Of a stretch of DNA of 64,000 nt, positions 10,493 through 20,573 are shown piece after piece (position 1 is the first letter of the stretch; every line of letters starts with the position of its first letter). Both the position numbers and the translations under genes were made by a program. This DNA comes from Flaccisagitta enflata (lineage: Eukaryota; Chaetognatha; Sagittoidea; Aphragmophora): the NCBI GenBank assembly GCA_965153355.1, contig OZ231126.1:103106001-103170000 (forward strand). Reading direction: 5' to 3'. The notes beneath the pieces are model-generated. The model did no database searches. It worked only from the letters and a program-made list of their open reading frames with translations, and was not told the DNA's origin.

Positions 10493-11115
10493 TAACAGTA
10501 ACGACAGAAAATTTGATACAAAGTTGATATCCATCTTGCATGGATATATGGCTAATTGGAAATATTTTTCAACCCCGCATTGAATTTTTTTTGAAAACTC
10601 TTCCAAAGTGCTTCAAAAGCTGACGTTGTGGAGGAATTTTGCTCTTACAGTTTAGGCTTAGTAATGATTTTAATCATGATGGTCAAATGATGATCATTTC
10701 AGGAGAATTTTATCTGTAAATCCTTCAATACTTTATTTTTGCTCCACGGCTCTTTGTGCTGCTGTGTCAGGCTATTAGTTAGTCCAACATTTCACCTGCT
10801 GATCTATAGTATTTGAGAATTATGGCTTTTTTGATTTTTCTGAGGTAATTTAAGCTGGAGTAGTAAAAAAACAGATGCAACGTTCTTTTATATAAATTCA
10901 AATCCTGAGTAGAAAAATTATAACCACCATACTTCAACTCAATACTGAGGCCAAACCAAAGGACTGACCAACTTGCATAAAGTCAGCTTTTGAAGAACTT
11001 TTGATAAACTTTCAAATGATGTATTGTTTGATATTGAATAATAACCAAAGTTGTCAATAAATCAATAGATAGTGTCAAAAAGTTCTGTATCAAATTTTCT
11101 GTCACTACTGTTACA
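10493..11115. mobile_element. Inverted-repeat element, about 620 bp
   Basis: ACAGTAACGACAGAAAATTT followed by GATACAAAG at 10493-10523 recurs in inverse at 11083-11115 (TGTATCAAATTTTCTGTCAC, then TACTGTTAC). Interior AT-rich, no open frame. No target duplication recognised, so this may be a degraded MITE or the inner part of a larger one. Confidence 0.5.
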
Positions 11116-11637
11116 AGATGGGGCCCAGATAATCTAGTTTCAGAATTCTATTAGTTTTTGTATCTACTCCTACTACTTTTTGTGTATGGATGAACTACTC
11201 ATCAAAGTGAACCAAGACTTATGATCTAGGTAGCAATTTTGAAAAAAATTCTTGCTAAAAAGTTGTAAAGTTGTTGTACACAGATGCAAAGGTCCTCCAT
11301 TTGGGAATAGCTCAAACTCAAAGGTTATGTAGAGACATAGAGATACTCATTTTTTTCCTCATATGCTGTTTAGAATGACTTGGAATGACACAGAATGACA
11401 TAGAATGGCTTTTAATGACCTATAATGACCTATGATTAAAAGAAGTGAAAGAAGATGACATAGATTGACATTAGGTGTAGAAACAAAAATATAAGTTAGT
11501 GTCAACTGGAATGACTTAAAATGACTTAAGATTTAAAAGAAAAAACAAACCAGTCGCCCAAGACCAAGGGCAATATGTGATCAGCGATACCTGTTGCCCT
11601 GCTATGTATATAGATGATCGTAAGGGAAGCAGGAAGC
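11116..11637. other. Spacer with a degenerate GAATGACATA array
   Basis: From about 11370 to 11530 a loose 10-bp pattern (GAATGACATA, AATGACCTAT) repeats. No gene seen. Confidence 0.5.
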
Positions 11638-12080
11638 AGGGCAGCGGCCCTGAAGGGGATGATGTCCTGTAGAAAACAGGGGGGCCTCTGCTTGATTGAG
11701 TCTGTGAGGCTGGGATTTGAGCCTCAAGGCTGGAATTTGGCCTCGGGGTTGTGATTTGAACCTTGAGGCTGGGATTTGAGCCTCAAGGCTGGGATTTCAG
11801 CCCTGAGGCTGGGATTTGAGCCTGAAGGTGGGGATTTGTGCCTCAAAGCTGGGATTTGGGCCTTTAGGCGGGGATTTTGGCCTCAAAGCTGGGATTTGAG
11901 CCTCAAAGCTGGGATTTGAGCCTCAAAGCTGGGATTTGAGCCTCGAGGCTTGGATTTGAGCCTTGAGGCTGGGATTTGAGCCTTGAGGTGGGTGGGGGGG
12001 GAGACAAACAAATGAACAAATGGACAAACGAAAGTCCCCTGAGTTCTACAGGACATCATCCTCTTCGGGGCCGCTGCCAA
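11638..12080. repeat. Family 2 core pair in inverted orientation around a minisatellite
   Basis: A plus-strand core (GGGCAGCGGCCCTGAAGGGG, 11640) and a minus-strand core (read in reverse, GGCAGCGGCCCCGAAGAGG, about 12074) enclose about 300 bp of a GGGATTTGAGCCTCAAGGCT array with a 19-24-bp period. The whole block is a large imperfect palindrome. Confidence 0.8.
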
Positions 12081-12099
12081 AAAGGGAAAGAGACTAACA

Positions 12100-12165
12100 G
12101 ACAGAAGGACGGACTGGGAGACCGACAAAGCAGGGAATAGAGTTGCTTGCACGCAAGAGTGGGCT
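12100..12165 (-). repeat. Hairpin family 1 end fragment
   Basis: GACCGACAAAGCAGGGAATA followed by GAGTTGCTTGCACGCAAGAG: the hairpin-proximal end only, reverse orientation, directly adjoining the family 2 block. Confidence 0.6.
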
Positions 12166-12434
12166 CAATTTGGGCATTTGAACAAAAACATTATTTCCAC
12201 GTACTTTTCATATTCCATTTGAATATCAAGAGCCCAATCTCATTTGATAAACGATTTGGACTTGATCATTTTATCTTTTGAGAACTGTTTTAAAAATGCA
12301 ATCATCTCTACTTCTTTTTAGATGCCGGACTACATGGATTTGCAAAGGAGCACCTCTGTATTTTAGTACAGCTTAAGAGAGTTGGCAATAAGTGTATATT
12401 TGCACTATTGAATAAATTGAAAAAAAAAATCACT
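12166..12434. other. AT-rich spacer
   Basis: No gene or repeat identified. Confidence 0.35.
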
Positions 12435-12890
12435 TCCTGACGGTCAGGATTCCCGGTTGCAAAAAGCTTAAAGAAAATGAAAAAAATGGACACCTCACAG
12501 ATTTTTGCACAGAGGACCTAAAAAGGCTTTTCTTTAAAGAATGGTGTAAAATGAAACATTTCAGACTTTTTTTAAACAGAAACTTAAAGTGCCAATAGCA
12601 ATTGATACTTGAGTGAACCTGAAACGATTTTGAAAAGGTCTGCGAGGTTTAAAAATTGCATTAGAATCCTCAAAAATGAAATAATGACCCAAAATAAAAA
12701 AAATCTAAAAACTGATGTTTTGGAACAGTTTCTAAGGGTAAGATATTTTAAAGGCATGTTAAAGGCAAAAAATGCAAAACTGCAATATGCAAATGAGATC
12801 AAGTGCAATCTTTCAAAAATAGCAAAAATTGTGTAGAAACACCAAATATCAAATCAGCACCGTGCAAATGATCAACATACATCAATATCA
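12435..12890. mobile_element. Long-TIR element, copy 3, truncated and diverged
   Basis: Starts CGGTCAGGATTCCCGG and keeps GATTTTTGCACAGAGGACC, then jumps to the interior (AAATGAAACATTTCAGAC, TGCAATATGCAAATGAGATC). The right TIR is missing. It is older and more mutated than the copies at 6487 and 35593. Confidence 0.7.
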
Positions 12891-13393
12891 ATCAGAATTA
12901 ACAGTAATAATGTATTTGAAGCTTTGGGATACATACTATAATCAAGTGATCTCGAAGATGGAAGGAAAAAAGGATGGATTATCCGAGTGCAAGTTACTTC
13001 AATTTAAAACTTCTCTCGACTTTCGATTCAAAGATGATTCCTCTCTGCGTGTTTAAGAAAAGAGAGAGAGTCAGATTTCTTTTCTTGCTAGCTGTTGAGC
13101 TGTAACTGAATTCTGCTCAAGGAAAGAAACAGATGATTCAGTTTTTCCTTCTCCTTCAAGTTGCGTAGTCTTTGAACGCAATGGAGCAATGATGTTTCTA
13201 CCTCATTACGGATTTTTTGTTAGTTTTGCTGTTTCTTTGAATTGGAGCACGTTACCGCATGAAGAAAAAGATGAATTTTTTATAAACCATGCTGTTGTTT
13301 TATTTTAAACACGACGACAGTGAAATGTAGTAAATGAAAGTTATGAATAAAGTGTAAGATGTTGGTGTGAAAAAAAGGCTTATTTTAAAAAAT
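12891..13393. other. Downstream flank of gene G
   Basis: Unique AT-rich DNA. No coding sequence is supported. On the minus strand it lies downstream of gene G. Confidence 0.35.
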
Positions 13394-13425
13394 ACCGGCG
13401 CCAGCCCCAAAGGGCTGGCGCCGGT
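13394..13425. other. Perfect GC-rich hairpin, 14-bp stem, 4-base loop
   Basis: ACCGGCGCCAGCCC, loop CAAA, then the exact inverse complement. It stands out sharply from AT-rich surroundings, about 260 bp downstream of the gene G stop codon on that gene's strand. Could be a structured RNA element, a transposon end or chance; no partner copy is seen in the window. Confidence 0.7.
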
Positions 13426-13481
13426 CTGCAATATGCAAATGAACTATTGCTTTGTTATTGATTTTTTTATGTTGTAATAAT

Positions 13482-13494
13482 TTTTTTTATTGAA
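13482..13494 (-). promoter_or_regulatory. Candidate polyadenylation signal for gene G
   Basis: An AATAAA on the minus strand lies about 195 bp beyond the gene G stop codon. Hexamer match only. Confidence 0.35.
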
Positions 13495-13685
13495 ATAAGA
13501 AAAAGCAAAACTATTCAAATTAAAGCATTATTTACAAGAGGCATAAAAACACGTCGGGATCCACATCGAAATATAAAAAATGAATTAAGTAATTAATGGC
13601 GGTTTAAGCGAGGATGGTGGTCGATGTAGTGGCCACGCGAAACATGATCGACGCGTCTTCTCATTGTAAGAGTGTCGCGGTCAAA

Positions 13686-13826
13686 TCAACAATCCCACAA
13701 CAGTTGGTTTTCGTCAACGTCGCTCGAATCGTCGGAAGCGGCATTCGAGTCCAACACCTCGTCGACGAAGTTGTACGACGGATAGGATGGAATTAAAGTC
13801 TCCGGCGATAAAGGATCATCGAGTTT
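13686..13826 (-). CDS. Gene G last exon
   Basis: Acceptor ACCTCTCAG; 46 codons, acidic and Ser/Asp-rich (SYPSYNFVDEVLDSN, D-D-S-S-D-V-D-E-N), ends TGA. Confidence 0.7.
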   Translation of the reverse strand, partial: KLDDPLSPETLIPSYPSYNFVDEVLDSNAASDDSSDVDENQLLWDC

Positions 13827-16800
13827 CTGAGAGGTAATGATTGAGTGTGATGTTCATTTTGAATCACTATAGTGTTGCGGATTTTGGATTTGTTGAAATG
13901 ATAAATAATATAGGAATAAAGTGTAGTCTTACTTTTAGATTGATATAGCGGAGGTGTTCAGTTGCTCCCTTGCATATTTTGGGTACATGGAGCGAGTTAG
14001 ATAAGGAAAGCAAAATTTCTCGCAGCCTGGCCGCGACATGTCCGACAGTATGCTCTGTAACAGATATTTTACGTATAAATATTAGAAAGAAAACTGGTTA
14101 ATGCTTGATATTGCAGTTTCTATAAAAGACAAAATAGCAATTACCGAGTCTGGTGGTAAATTGGCAATGAATTCCATTTTAGGTACTCTGGAGACCAAGG
14201 GCAAGGAACGGCGGCGTTGGTCGGGTTTGAGGCGCTCGAGGCCAAACATGGGGCAAGATGGACTATGGTTCATGATGGTGGATTGGTTGGCTGGGAGGTC
14301 CATGTCCAAGGTGCTGTGGCGTTTTGGCAATTCTGGGTTTGAGTTCAATTTAGTTTCCAATAAATGCATGTTATTTTCAATGCTCTCATAGACATTTCCA
14401 TCATCCAAACTGCCCTGAGTTGAAGCAGTTTCTGATACCCAAACTATTTGAAACGGAATAGTTGGAGGTGGCGTGTTTGGAACACTGTCGACGCTGGTTT
14501 TATCATCTGTGTTTAATTTTACTGCTGATGTATATTGACTATCATTTTTGTTCCGGTGCTTTTCAATTTTGGCTAAACTGTTGCTGTTTCTATTTTGGTT
14601 CATTTCACTTTTTTCATTTTTGTTGCCTAATAGTTCACAAGTTTTGTTACTGCAGTTGCTGCCTAAATTGCTGTTGTTTTGCTGATGTTGTAGATTGTTC
14701 TCACTTGTCAAATTGTTGTTGCTACCTCTGTTGCTGTCTGTGTACTGTGCGTTGTCCCTGTAGTGATCTGAATCATCATCATCCCATTCTTCATGGCTCC
14801 AGCTTTCACTGTATATAGTGTCGTAACTGTTGGTCTTGTTTTTCTGACTTACTGTTGTCTAAAGGCTCACAAGTGTTGTTACTCCAATTTTTGCTTAAAT
14901 CGTTGTTGTTTTGCTGATCTTGTAGACTGTTGTCATTTATCATACTGTTGTGGCTACCTCTGTTGCTGTCTATGTAGTGTGCGTTGTTCTTGTAGTAACA
15001 GGGTGAGCAAAAAAACTCGTACTTGCCATCAAATCTACTAAAAAAATGCCTGGATTAAGAGAACTTCTTTAAATTTGATATTAATAGTTAAAATTGAGGT
15101 CATCTTTTATACTTTAGCCGAGGAAAAAGGATGGATGATAGACAGCAGATTGCATTTCTAGGCCAACAGGAACATAACAAGAAGGTTACAAAAGATTTCT
15201 TTACTTTATGAATAAATATTTATCCCTTGTTTAAATTTGATTTATATATCATTTTTGTTGACTGAAACCACTTTTAGTTGATAAAACCAACTTCCCATGA
15301 TGCATTTCTTCAAAAAAACTGTATCAAGGGCCCTTTAAAGTTGCAAAATCCTGCATTTTTGAATAGACACTGCTCTGCAAATAAAATCATGTCAAAATCT
15401 GAATTTCTGGTTTTTTTTTAACACATGGTGTGGCCAAATATGGAAATTCTATCAGCTGTTCTTAGTTTCTACTTTTAGAATAACCAACTGAGATACTCCG
15501 GTTCAAATTTGAGCTCATATATCCTATAACTAGTATGGTTTTCAAGCTATAGACTGAGTACAAAATTTTTTGCACACCCTGTTAATTTGAATCATTATCC
15601 CATTCTTCATGAGACCAACTCTCACTGCATATAGTGTGGTAACTGTTGGTCTTGTTTCTCTTGTTATTGTTGTTGTTAGTATTGCATTGCAAGTTGTTAA
15701 TGTTGTTAGTGTTGATGTTGTGTTCTTTGTTGTAACGCCAATTGGGTGGGAAGCTGTTACTGTCTCCGTGATTGTCGTTTGCATTACTGTTACCTGTCAT
15801 TCCGAAGCTTTCGTTATTGTTGTTGTTAAGGTGGTTATTGTTGTCAGTGTTGTTAATGTTGTCTGTGTTGTGAATGATGGCGGTAATCACGGTTTTTGGT
15901 GTGGTAATGTCGTCGTCAATGGTCTTTGGTGTTGTAATGTCATTGTTATTGTTATTATTGTTATTGTTTCTGTTGTTGTTGATGATATTTGGGAAGGGTG
16001 GATGGATGGAGGTGTCGTGGAATAACTCCATCCTGAAGGCTGGGTTTTCCACTGACATTGGCGCTCGATTATGCGCAATTAAATCGCGCTTTGTGCGAGG
16101 TTGAAGCATGGTTAACGCGATCTGCAGATTTTTTATGGGGGTTAATAGTGATTATACGGTTATGAGATTTATTTTTCTATTATATTGATGGTTTCTTATT
16201 TGGTGATACATTGTTTAATAGAATAATTGTGTTGTGGTGTTATAATGGAGTGTGAATACCTCTTCTTTGTTGGCGTCACGCGTGATGCGTCCGCCCATCC
16301 TCCTCCTCATCTTGTGATAGACGGCCGCGAGAGCCAAAATCAACAGCATGATGACGGTTCCAAGAACACTGATATAAGATAGACCAAAAATATTCAACCC
16401 TATAAGAATCCATAGCTTGAGGTTATTTTCTCTCCTGGTTTTGTTTTTAAAATGATTTTTCTTTGTTTTATGATTTTCTACATACCAATAGGTGACGACG
16501 GTGCTCAGATGCGCGACCATCGGCGAAACGGCGGGACCGGAAGTCGTGGGAAGCGCTTTCGACGTGGAATTAGGATGAGGAGAATGAGGAGGAAGCGCGC
16601 TGGAAGTGAGAGTTGGAGTAAGTGGTGGCGATTTGGACCGAATCGCCGTCAAAATTTTGGATGACGACGAAGAAGACGTTGAGGACGACGTTGTGGTGAG
16701 GATTGGCACTTCACTGGTCGTCTTCTCTTCCACATTCTTTTCGCCTGTCGGCGAGTCGACGATGACTTCCGGCGTCGCCGTGATTTTGAGCGGCAGGTCG

Positions 16801-17898
16801 ACTTCAACACGGCTGGAGGATGTCGTCGTTGTTGTCATCGGCGCTGTCGTCGTGGCGTTGTTGTTGACTTCAATTTGGTCAACGAGACGTTGCCCTTTGT
16901 CAGCGTCAACCTCCAATGGCTCGTCGACGGACGGTTCGTCGACGGGGGTCGACGCGTCGACGTGATTCGGCTCGTCAACGTGATCCAGCTCTTCGACGCG
17001 TTCCAACGCGTCGTCATCCCCCATTGGCTCGTCAACATCTACGCGCTCATCGTTGACGATCGGCTTGACGTCGATTGTCGGCTCGTCCTCGACATCAAGC
17101 GGCTCCGTCTTCACATGGACAGGCTCGTCGTCGGTCGCCGCTTCCACTGTAGGTTCGTCTCCTACATCAAGCGGCTCCGTCTTCACACGCACAGGTTCGT
17201 CGTCGGTCGCCGCTTCCACCTTCACTACGACTTTTACTTTGGCATCGTTGGCAGCGTTGGCAGCGTCGGCAGCGTCAGCAGGGTCGGCAGCGTCGGCAGC
17301 GTCGGCAGCGTCGGCGGTGTTGGCAGCGTCGCCAACATCGACGGTCTTTGTCTTCGGCCGCAATGGACCAATGATAATTTTGATGCCGGTGTCGCTGACG
17401 TCCAATTCGCCGTCGATGACGGCGGTATCTGACCGCCGTGGCGCAATGATGGCGTCAGCGTTAGGATCGACGTTCGTGCCGCTACCAGAATCGTTATCGT
17501 CGACGTCATTTCTCGTTTACGGAGGAAAGCGGCGGTTTCCCAACGGCAGAGACGGATAACGCCAATTTGATGGAGTGCGGCGTGGCGTCGATGAAGACGT
17601 TGTTGTTGTAGATGGCGTCGTTGATGGCGTGAGAAGGCGCAGAATGGCAGGCGCCTTGCGGAGAGCATTCTCCAACCAGCCAACATCGGTCATCGACGTA
17701 TTTGTAGTCGTCGTCGTCGTCGTCTCTTCGATGACTTCATGCCAGGTCGCATCTTCATGCCAATAGATGCCTTTGACGGACGTTGTTGCCGGAATCTTCG
17801 TCGGACCGACGGCGCCTTTGCTCTGAAGCACTTTGATGATGCAGCCGTCCGTGAGAAGATCCTTGTTGCACAAGGAGTATCCGTTAAGTGCGTTATGA
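13686..17898 (-). CDS. Gene G: single-pass membrane protein with Asn-rich cytoplasmic tail, damaged
   Basis: Five exons on the minus strand (17898-16486, 16368-16260, 16121-14145, 14052-13933, 13826-13686) join with matching phases and end at TGA. The first visible exon gives a short folded segment (N-G-Y-S-L-C-N-K...I-Y-W-H-E-D), a Thr/Ser/Pro-rich stretch, then a long acidic region with repeats of T-D-D-E-P-V. The second exon carries the membrane helix, LGTVIMLLILALAAVYH, followed by K-M-R-R-R, a stop-transfer signal, so the acidic part should be extracellular and the C-terminal part cytoplasmic. The tail has a VENPAF motif, poly-Asn runs, SESWSHEEW motifs and an acidic C-terminus ending LLWDC. 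Lesions: an in-frame TAA at 17517-17519, a MITE inside exon 3 and a frame change near 14840-14860. The N-terminus is missing, and the BEL element lies between it and any exon upstream. Family unknown; possibly a pseudogene. Confidence 0.65.
13933..14052 (-). CDS. Gene G exon 4
   Basis: Forty codons, amphipathic (H-V-A-A-R-L-R-E-I-L-L-S-L-S-N-S-L). Donor AAAA|GTAAGA. The acceptor must be the second of two overlapping AGs (ACAGAG|) to keep phase 0; the first AG would give a frame that stops at the exon end. Confidence 0.65.
14145..16121 (-). CDS. Gene G exon 3 (cytoplasmic tail), interrupted by a MITE
   Basis: Acceptor ATCTGCAG at the 16121 side, donor ACTCG|GTAATT at the 14145 side. It encodes the VENPAF motif, poly-Asn, and two related segments containing SESWSHEEWD. 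A 585-bp MITE sits at 14998-15582. Removing it in silico reconnects an open frame that then shifts once, near 14840-14860, before the second segment. Confidence 0.6.
14620..15655 (-). repeat. Internal duplication in the gene G tail
   Basis: Two copies of a segment of about 65-70 codons: copy A spans 15655-15583 plus 14997-14845, copy B spans about 14830-14620. Both run from KTNSY(H/D)TI and SESWSHEEWD through Y-x-D-S-N-R-G-S to N-x-T-C-E. Only copy A carries the MITE. Confidence 0.7.
14998..15582. mobile_element. Mariner-type MITE, 585 bp, in a coding exon
   Basis: Ends ACAGGGTGAGCAAAAAA and the inverse of ACAGGGTGTGCAAAAAA, flanked by TA on both sides (14996-14997, 15583-15584), as expected for a Tc1/mariner target duplication. 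No transposase frame. Its position inside an otherwise open reading frame shows a disruptive insertion unless it is spliced out. Confidence 0.85.
16260..16368 (-). CDS. Gene G exon 2 (membrane helix)
   Basis: Acceptor TTATATCAG, donor GAG|GTATTC. Encodes the helix plus R-R-R-M-G-G-R-I-T-R-D-A-N-K-E-E. Confidence 0.75.
16486..17898 (-). CDS. Gene G exon 1 visible (ectodomain), one in-frame TAA
   Basis: Acceptor TTTCCCCAG, donor ATTG|GTATGT. 470 codons in one frame except TAA at 17517-17519. A GTAAAC overlaps that TAA and a GGTAG lies 40-50 bp further, so a tiny intron is conceivable but would be unusually short for an animal. Composition is Asp/Glu/Val/Pro/Thr/Ser-rich. Confidence 0.65.
17077..17220 (-). 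repeat. 72-bp tandem duplication in the gene G ectodomain
   Basis: Two consecutive 72-bp units (boundary about 17148/17149), each coding for V-E-A-A-T-D-D-E-P-V and K-T-E-P-L-D-V. Period is a multiple of three, so frame is kept. Confidence 0.85.
17228..17335 (-). repeat. 9-bp coding minisatellite (GGCAGCGTC)n
   Basis: About ten units, encoding an Ala-Asp-Ala pattern in gene G. Confidence 0.85.
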
Positions 17899-18275
17899 CT
17901 GGGGAAAGAAAAGAATTGTTGTTATTCTTAGTTGTGGACACGTGACTCTACGTTGGTGAGAGCCCCTGGAATTGCCGTTTTCACCCATTGTGGGCAGTGT
18001 ATATTGTGAAGTTACCCAAAACATGTCAAATAAGCTGATGAGTGAGTTTGAATTCAATTGGTAACCTTTTGCAGGGTGCGTATCTAGGGTCAAAATGAGC
18101 TTTTTTGGCCTTTTCTTTTGTGCTCGCTCAAAAATCGCTGCAGTGACGTCAAACTTGGCAAGATTAAGCGCCAGGGAAGTATCTATAAGATAACAAAGCA
18201 AAAAAAGATTTTTGACGGTTTTTTGTTCGGATGTATACAGTGAAATACTGTAAAAACGACCTTTTTTGCCCTTTT

Positions 18276-18436
18276 TAGTTGCGGACAGGCAACTCTATAA
18301 GAGGCTTTGTCCATCCATTCGCCCGTCCGTTGGTTGGTCCGTTGGTCCGTCGGTGAGCATGAATCGAAAAGTGTGAAAACGCGCATTTCCGCTCCTGCCC
18401 ACCCGTCTGCAACTGGTGGCCGTGTATCCGGCCTTG
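18276..18436 (+). repeat. Hairpin family 1, variant with GCAACT hairpin
   Basis: TTTAGTTGCGGACAGGCAACT, then ATAAGAGGCTTTGTCC, GGTCCGTTGGTCCGTCGG, CGCTCCTGCCCACCCG and GGTGGCCGTGTATCCGGCC. Nested in the preceding transposon. Confidence 0.8.
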
Positions 18437-18779
18437 TTTCTATAATACTCCTACAAAAATAGTTACAGTGTCCTCAAAATTCATGTGCAATTGCCCCTAA
18501 TGAATGTGTACATGTATGACAATCACAAAAATTTTTTCTCTTTGCTGAATATGAATTTATGCAGTAGAATACTGTTAAAACGATTTTTTTTCTGCCATTT
18601 TTTCATAATTTCGATACAGAAATGGATTCAGTGTCTTCAAAATTAACTTGGGATAGCCCAAAGAGATCCCTTCATGCATACTAGGCAAAAGATGATTTTT
18701 CTTTTGAATAAGAAGGAAATTATACTGTAAAATACCGTACAAATGACTGTATTCATTTTTGTTGAAGTATCATAGAAAA
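18437..18779. other. Interior of the long-TIR transposon
   Basis: AT-rich, with several TACTGTAAAA(C/T) words. No coding capacity. Confidence 0.45.
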
Positions 18780-19208
18780 CAGGGCAAAAAAGGTAGTTTT
18801 TACAGTATTTTACTGTATACATTCATACAAAAAAACGTCAAAAATCTTTTTTTGCTTTATTAGCTCACAGATACTCACTAAAGGGCTGTTCTTGCCAGGT
18901 TTGAAGTCGCTGCAGCGATTATTAAGCTCGTTTATGAAAAAAAAAGGCCAAAAAAGCTAATTTTGACCCTACATACGCACCCTGCAAAAGGTTACCAATT
19001 GAATTCAAACTAGATGATGGGCTTTTTTGATTCATTTTGAGTAACTTCACAATGTGCACTGCCCACATTGGGTGAAAACGGCTATTCCAGGGCCTCTCAC
19101 CGACGTACAGTCTACACCTTGCCGAGTCGATTGGTCCGTTGGTCCGTTGGTCTGTCCGTAACATTTTTAAATTCCGAGCCGGTTTTTGTTCTATTGCTCC
19201 TGTTCGAC

Positions 19209-20573
19209 CGTCCGCGACTGGATTGGTCTGTTTTCTCTGTCAGTCTGTCAGTTTGTCAATCTGTCAGTCTGTCAGTTTTGTCAGTCTGTCAGTCTGTCAG
19301 TCTGTCAGTCTGTCAGTCTGTCAGTCTGTCAGTCTGTTTAGTCTGTTAGTCTGTCAATTATTCAGTCTGTCAACCTGTTATCATGCCAGTTTGTTAGTTT
19401 GTCAGTTTGTCAGTCGTGTATTACGCGATTGTATATCTTGTTTTCCGTCGGTCCGTCTGTTTGTTGGTTCATGAGCACGAGTCAAAAAAGTGTGAAAACA
19501 ACGCATTTTCTGCCTCTGCCTATCCGTTTGCAATTGGTGTTAGTTCATGTAATTTAGCTTTGTCAATTCGTTTTGCTTTTAATTCATTTGTGTAATGACC
19601 TCAAATATCGTATTTTTTAGGAAGTTTGAATTTGTTTTTTTTCTGAACAGCGGCTTCAAAGGGGTCAATGATCTTTTGCTTTCATATATATATATTGGAA
19701 ATTTTGTTTTTTTATATCTTTTTAACTTAGATTTTAGTTGTAAGATTTAAATTTTGAATTTTTTAAGTTTTAGTTTTAACTTTGAGATTCAAATTTATCT
19801 TTTAAAGCTTGTATTTTAAAATTTAAATTTATATTTTTTTTATTTTTGAAATTACATGAAGCATAAGTTATTCAATATAGAATTTTTTTTAGCATAGATT
19901 TTTTTAGCAAAGGTCATGTGGCATAGGTTTTTTTAGCATAGAATATTTAGCAGAAGTTATTTAACATAGGCAATTTAGCATAAGTTATCAGTTTTTTTAG
20001 TTAATAATATTATATTTAGCATAAGTCATTTAGCATATGTTTTTTCTAGCATAAATTATTTAGAATATGTTATTTAACACAAATTATTAATTTCTTTGAA
20101 ACCACTGTCTTTTCTAAGCATCTCATGTTTACATATATTTACACAGGAGTGTAATGGGTGCCGCTGATCACTTAAAGCTTTTGTGTATACAGTTGAACCC
20201 CGCTCTAACGGATTTCAAAGGACTAATAATTTTTCTTCTGTTATAAGCGGACTTCTGTTATTGCTAATAAGATAATAAAAGAAGTTAACATAAAGGGATC
20301 ATGAACTTGCAGCTGTTATAGGCGGAAATTCGTTGGTGGCGGGTTTGTTAGAGCGAGGTTCAACTGTATACAAAGTTCGTTATTGTAAGGAATTGTTGTA
20401 CACCAACCTGCATTCTCTAATTGCCGCCTTTAGGCAGGCCTTCCTCGCTCGTCGGTCAAATGAACTTATATCCATTTTTTTATGATTTTTCGCTGTTAAA
20501 TTCGTTTTTTTTTATCGCGTTGGTGACTCGTAAGAACTCGTAAGAACTCGTAAGAAAAGACGGAAATGTAGTG
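19209..20573 (+). repeat. Left terminal direct repeat of the BEL/Pao element (1365 bp)
   Basis: Repeated in direct orientation at 28227-29591 with one mismatch found by eye (G 19450 against A 28468). Contents: an 8-bp GTCTGTCA array (19240-19375), a diverged family 1 piece (19414-19575), a TTTAGCATAAGTTAT degenerate array (19860-20090) and a complete pogo-like MITE. It acts by position as a long terminal repeat, but it lacks the usual TG...CA ends and I find no target duplication. Confidence 0.75.
20190..20366. mobile_element. Pogo/Tigger-like MITE in the left terminal repeat
   Basis: Perfectly placed inverted ends CAGTTGAACC(C/T)CGCTCTAAC, 177 bp in total, with TA on each side (20188-20189, 20367-20368). 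Confidence 0.85.

Larger units (their letters stand above)
17950..19106. mobile_element. Long-TIR non-autonomous transposon, 1.16 kb
   Basis: About 320 bp at each end are inverted copies: GGTGAGAG...CCTGGAAT, GCAGGGTGCGTATCTAGGG, and the inner TACAGTGAAATACTGTAAAA region (17950-18275 against 18780-19106). No open frame. A second family 1 copy sits just inside the left TIR. Confidence 0.8.
17929..19225 (+). repeat. Hairpin family 1 copy split by a long-TIR transposon
   Basis: The head (TTAGTTGTGGACACGTGACT, 17929-17950) and the body (TCTACACCTTGCCGAGTCG through CTGTTCGACCGTCCGCGAC, 19111-19225) make one family 1 copy if the intervening element is removed. TCTA is duplicated at the junctions. 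Its far end merges with the BEL terminal repeat. Confidence 0.7.
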
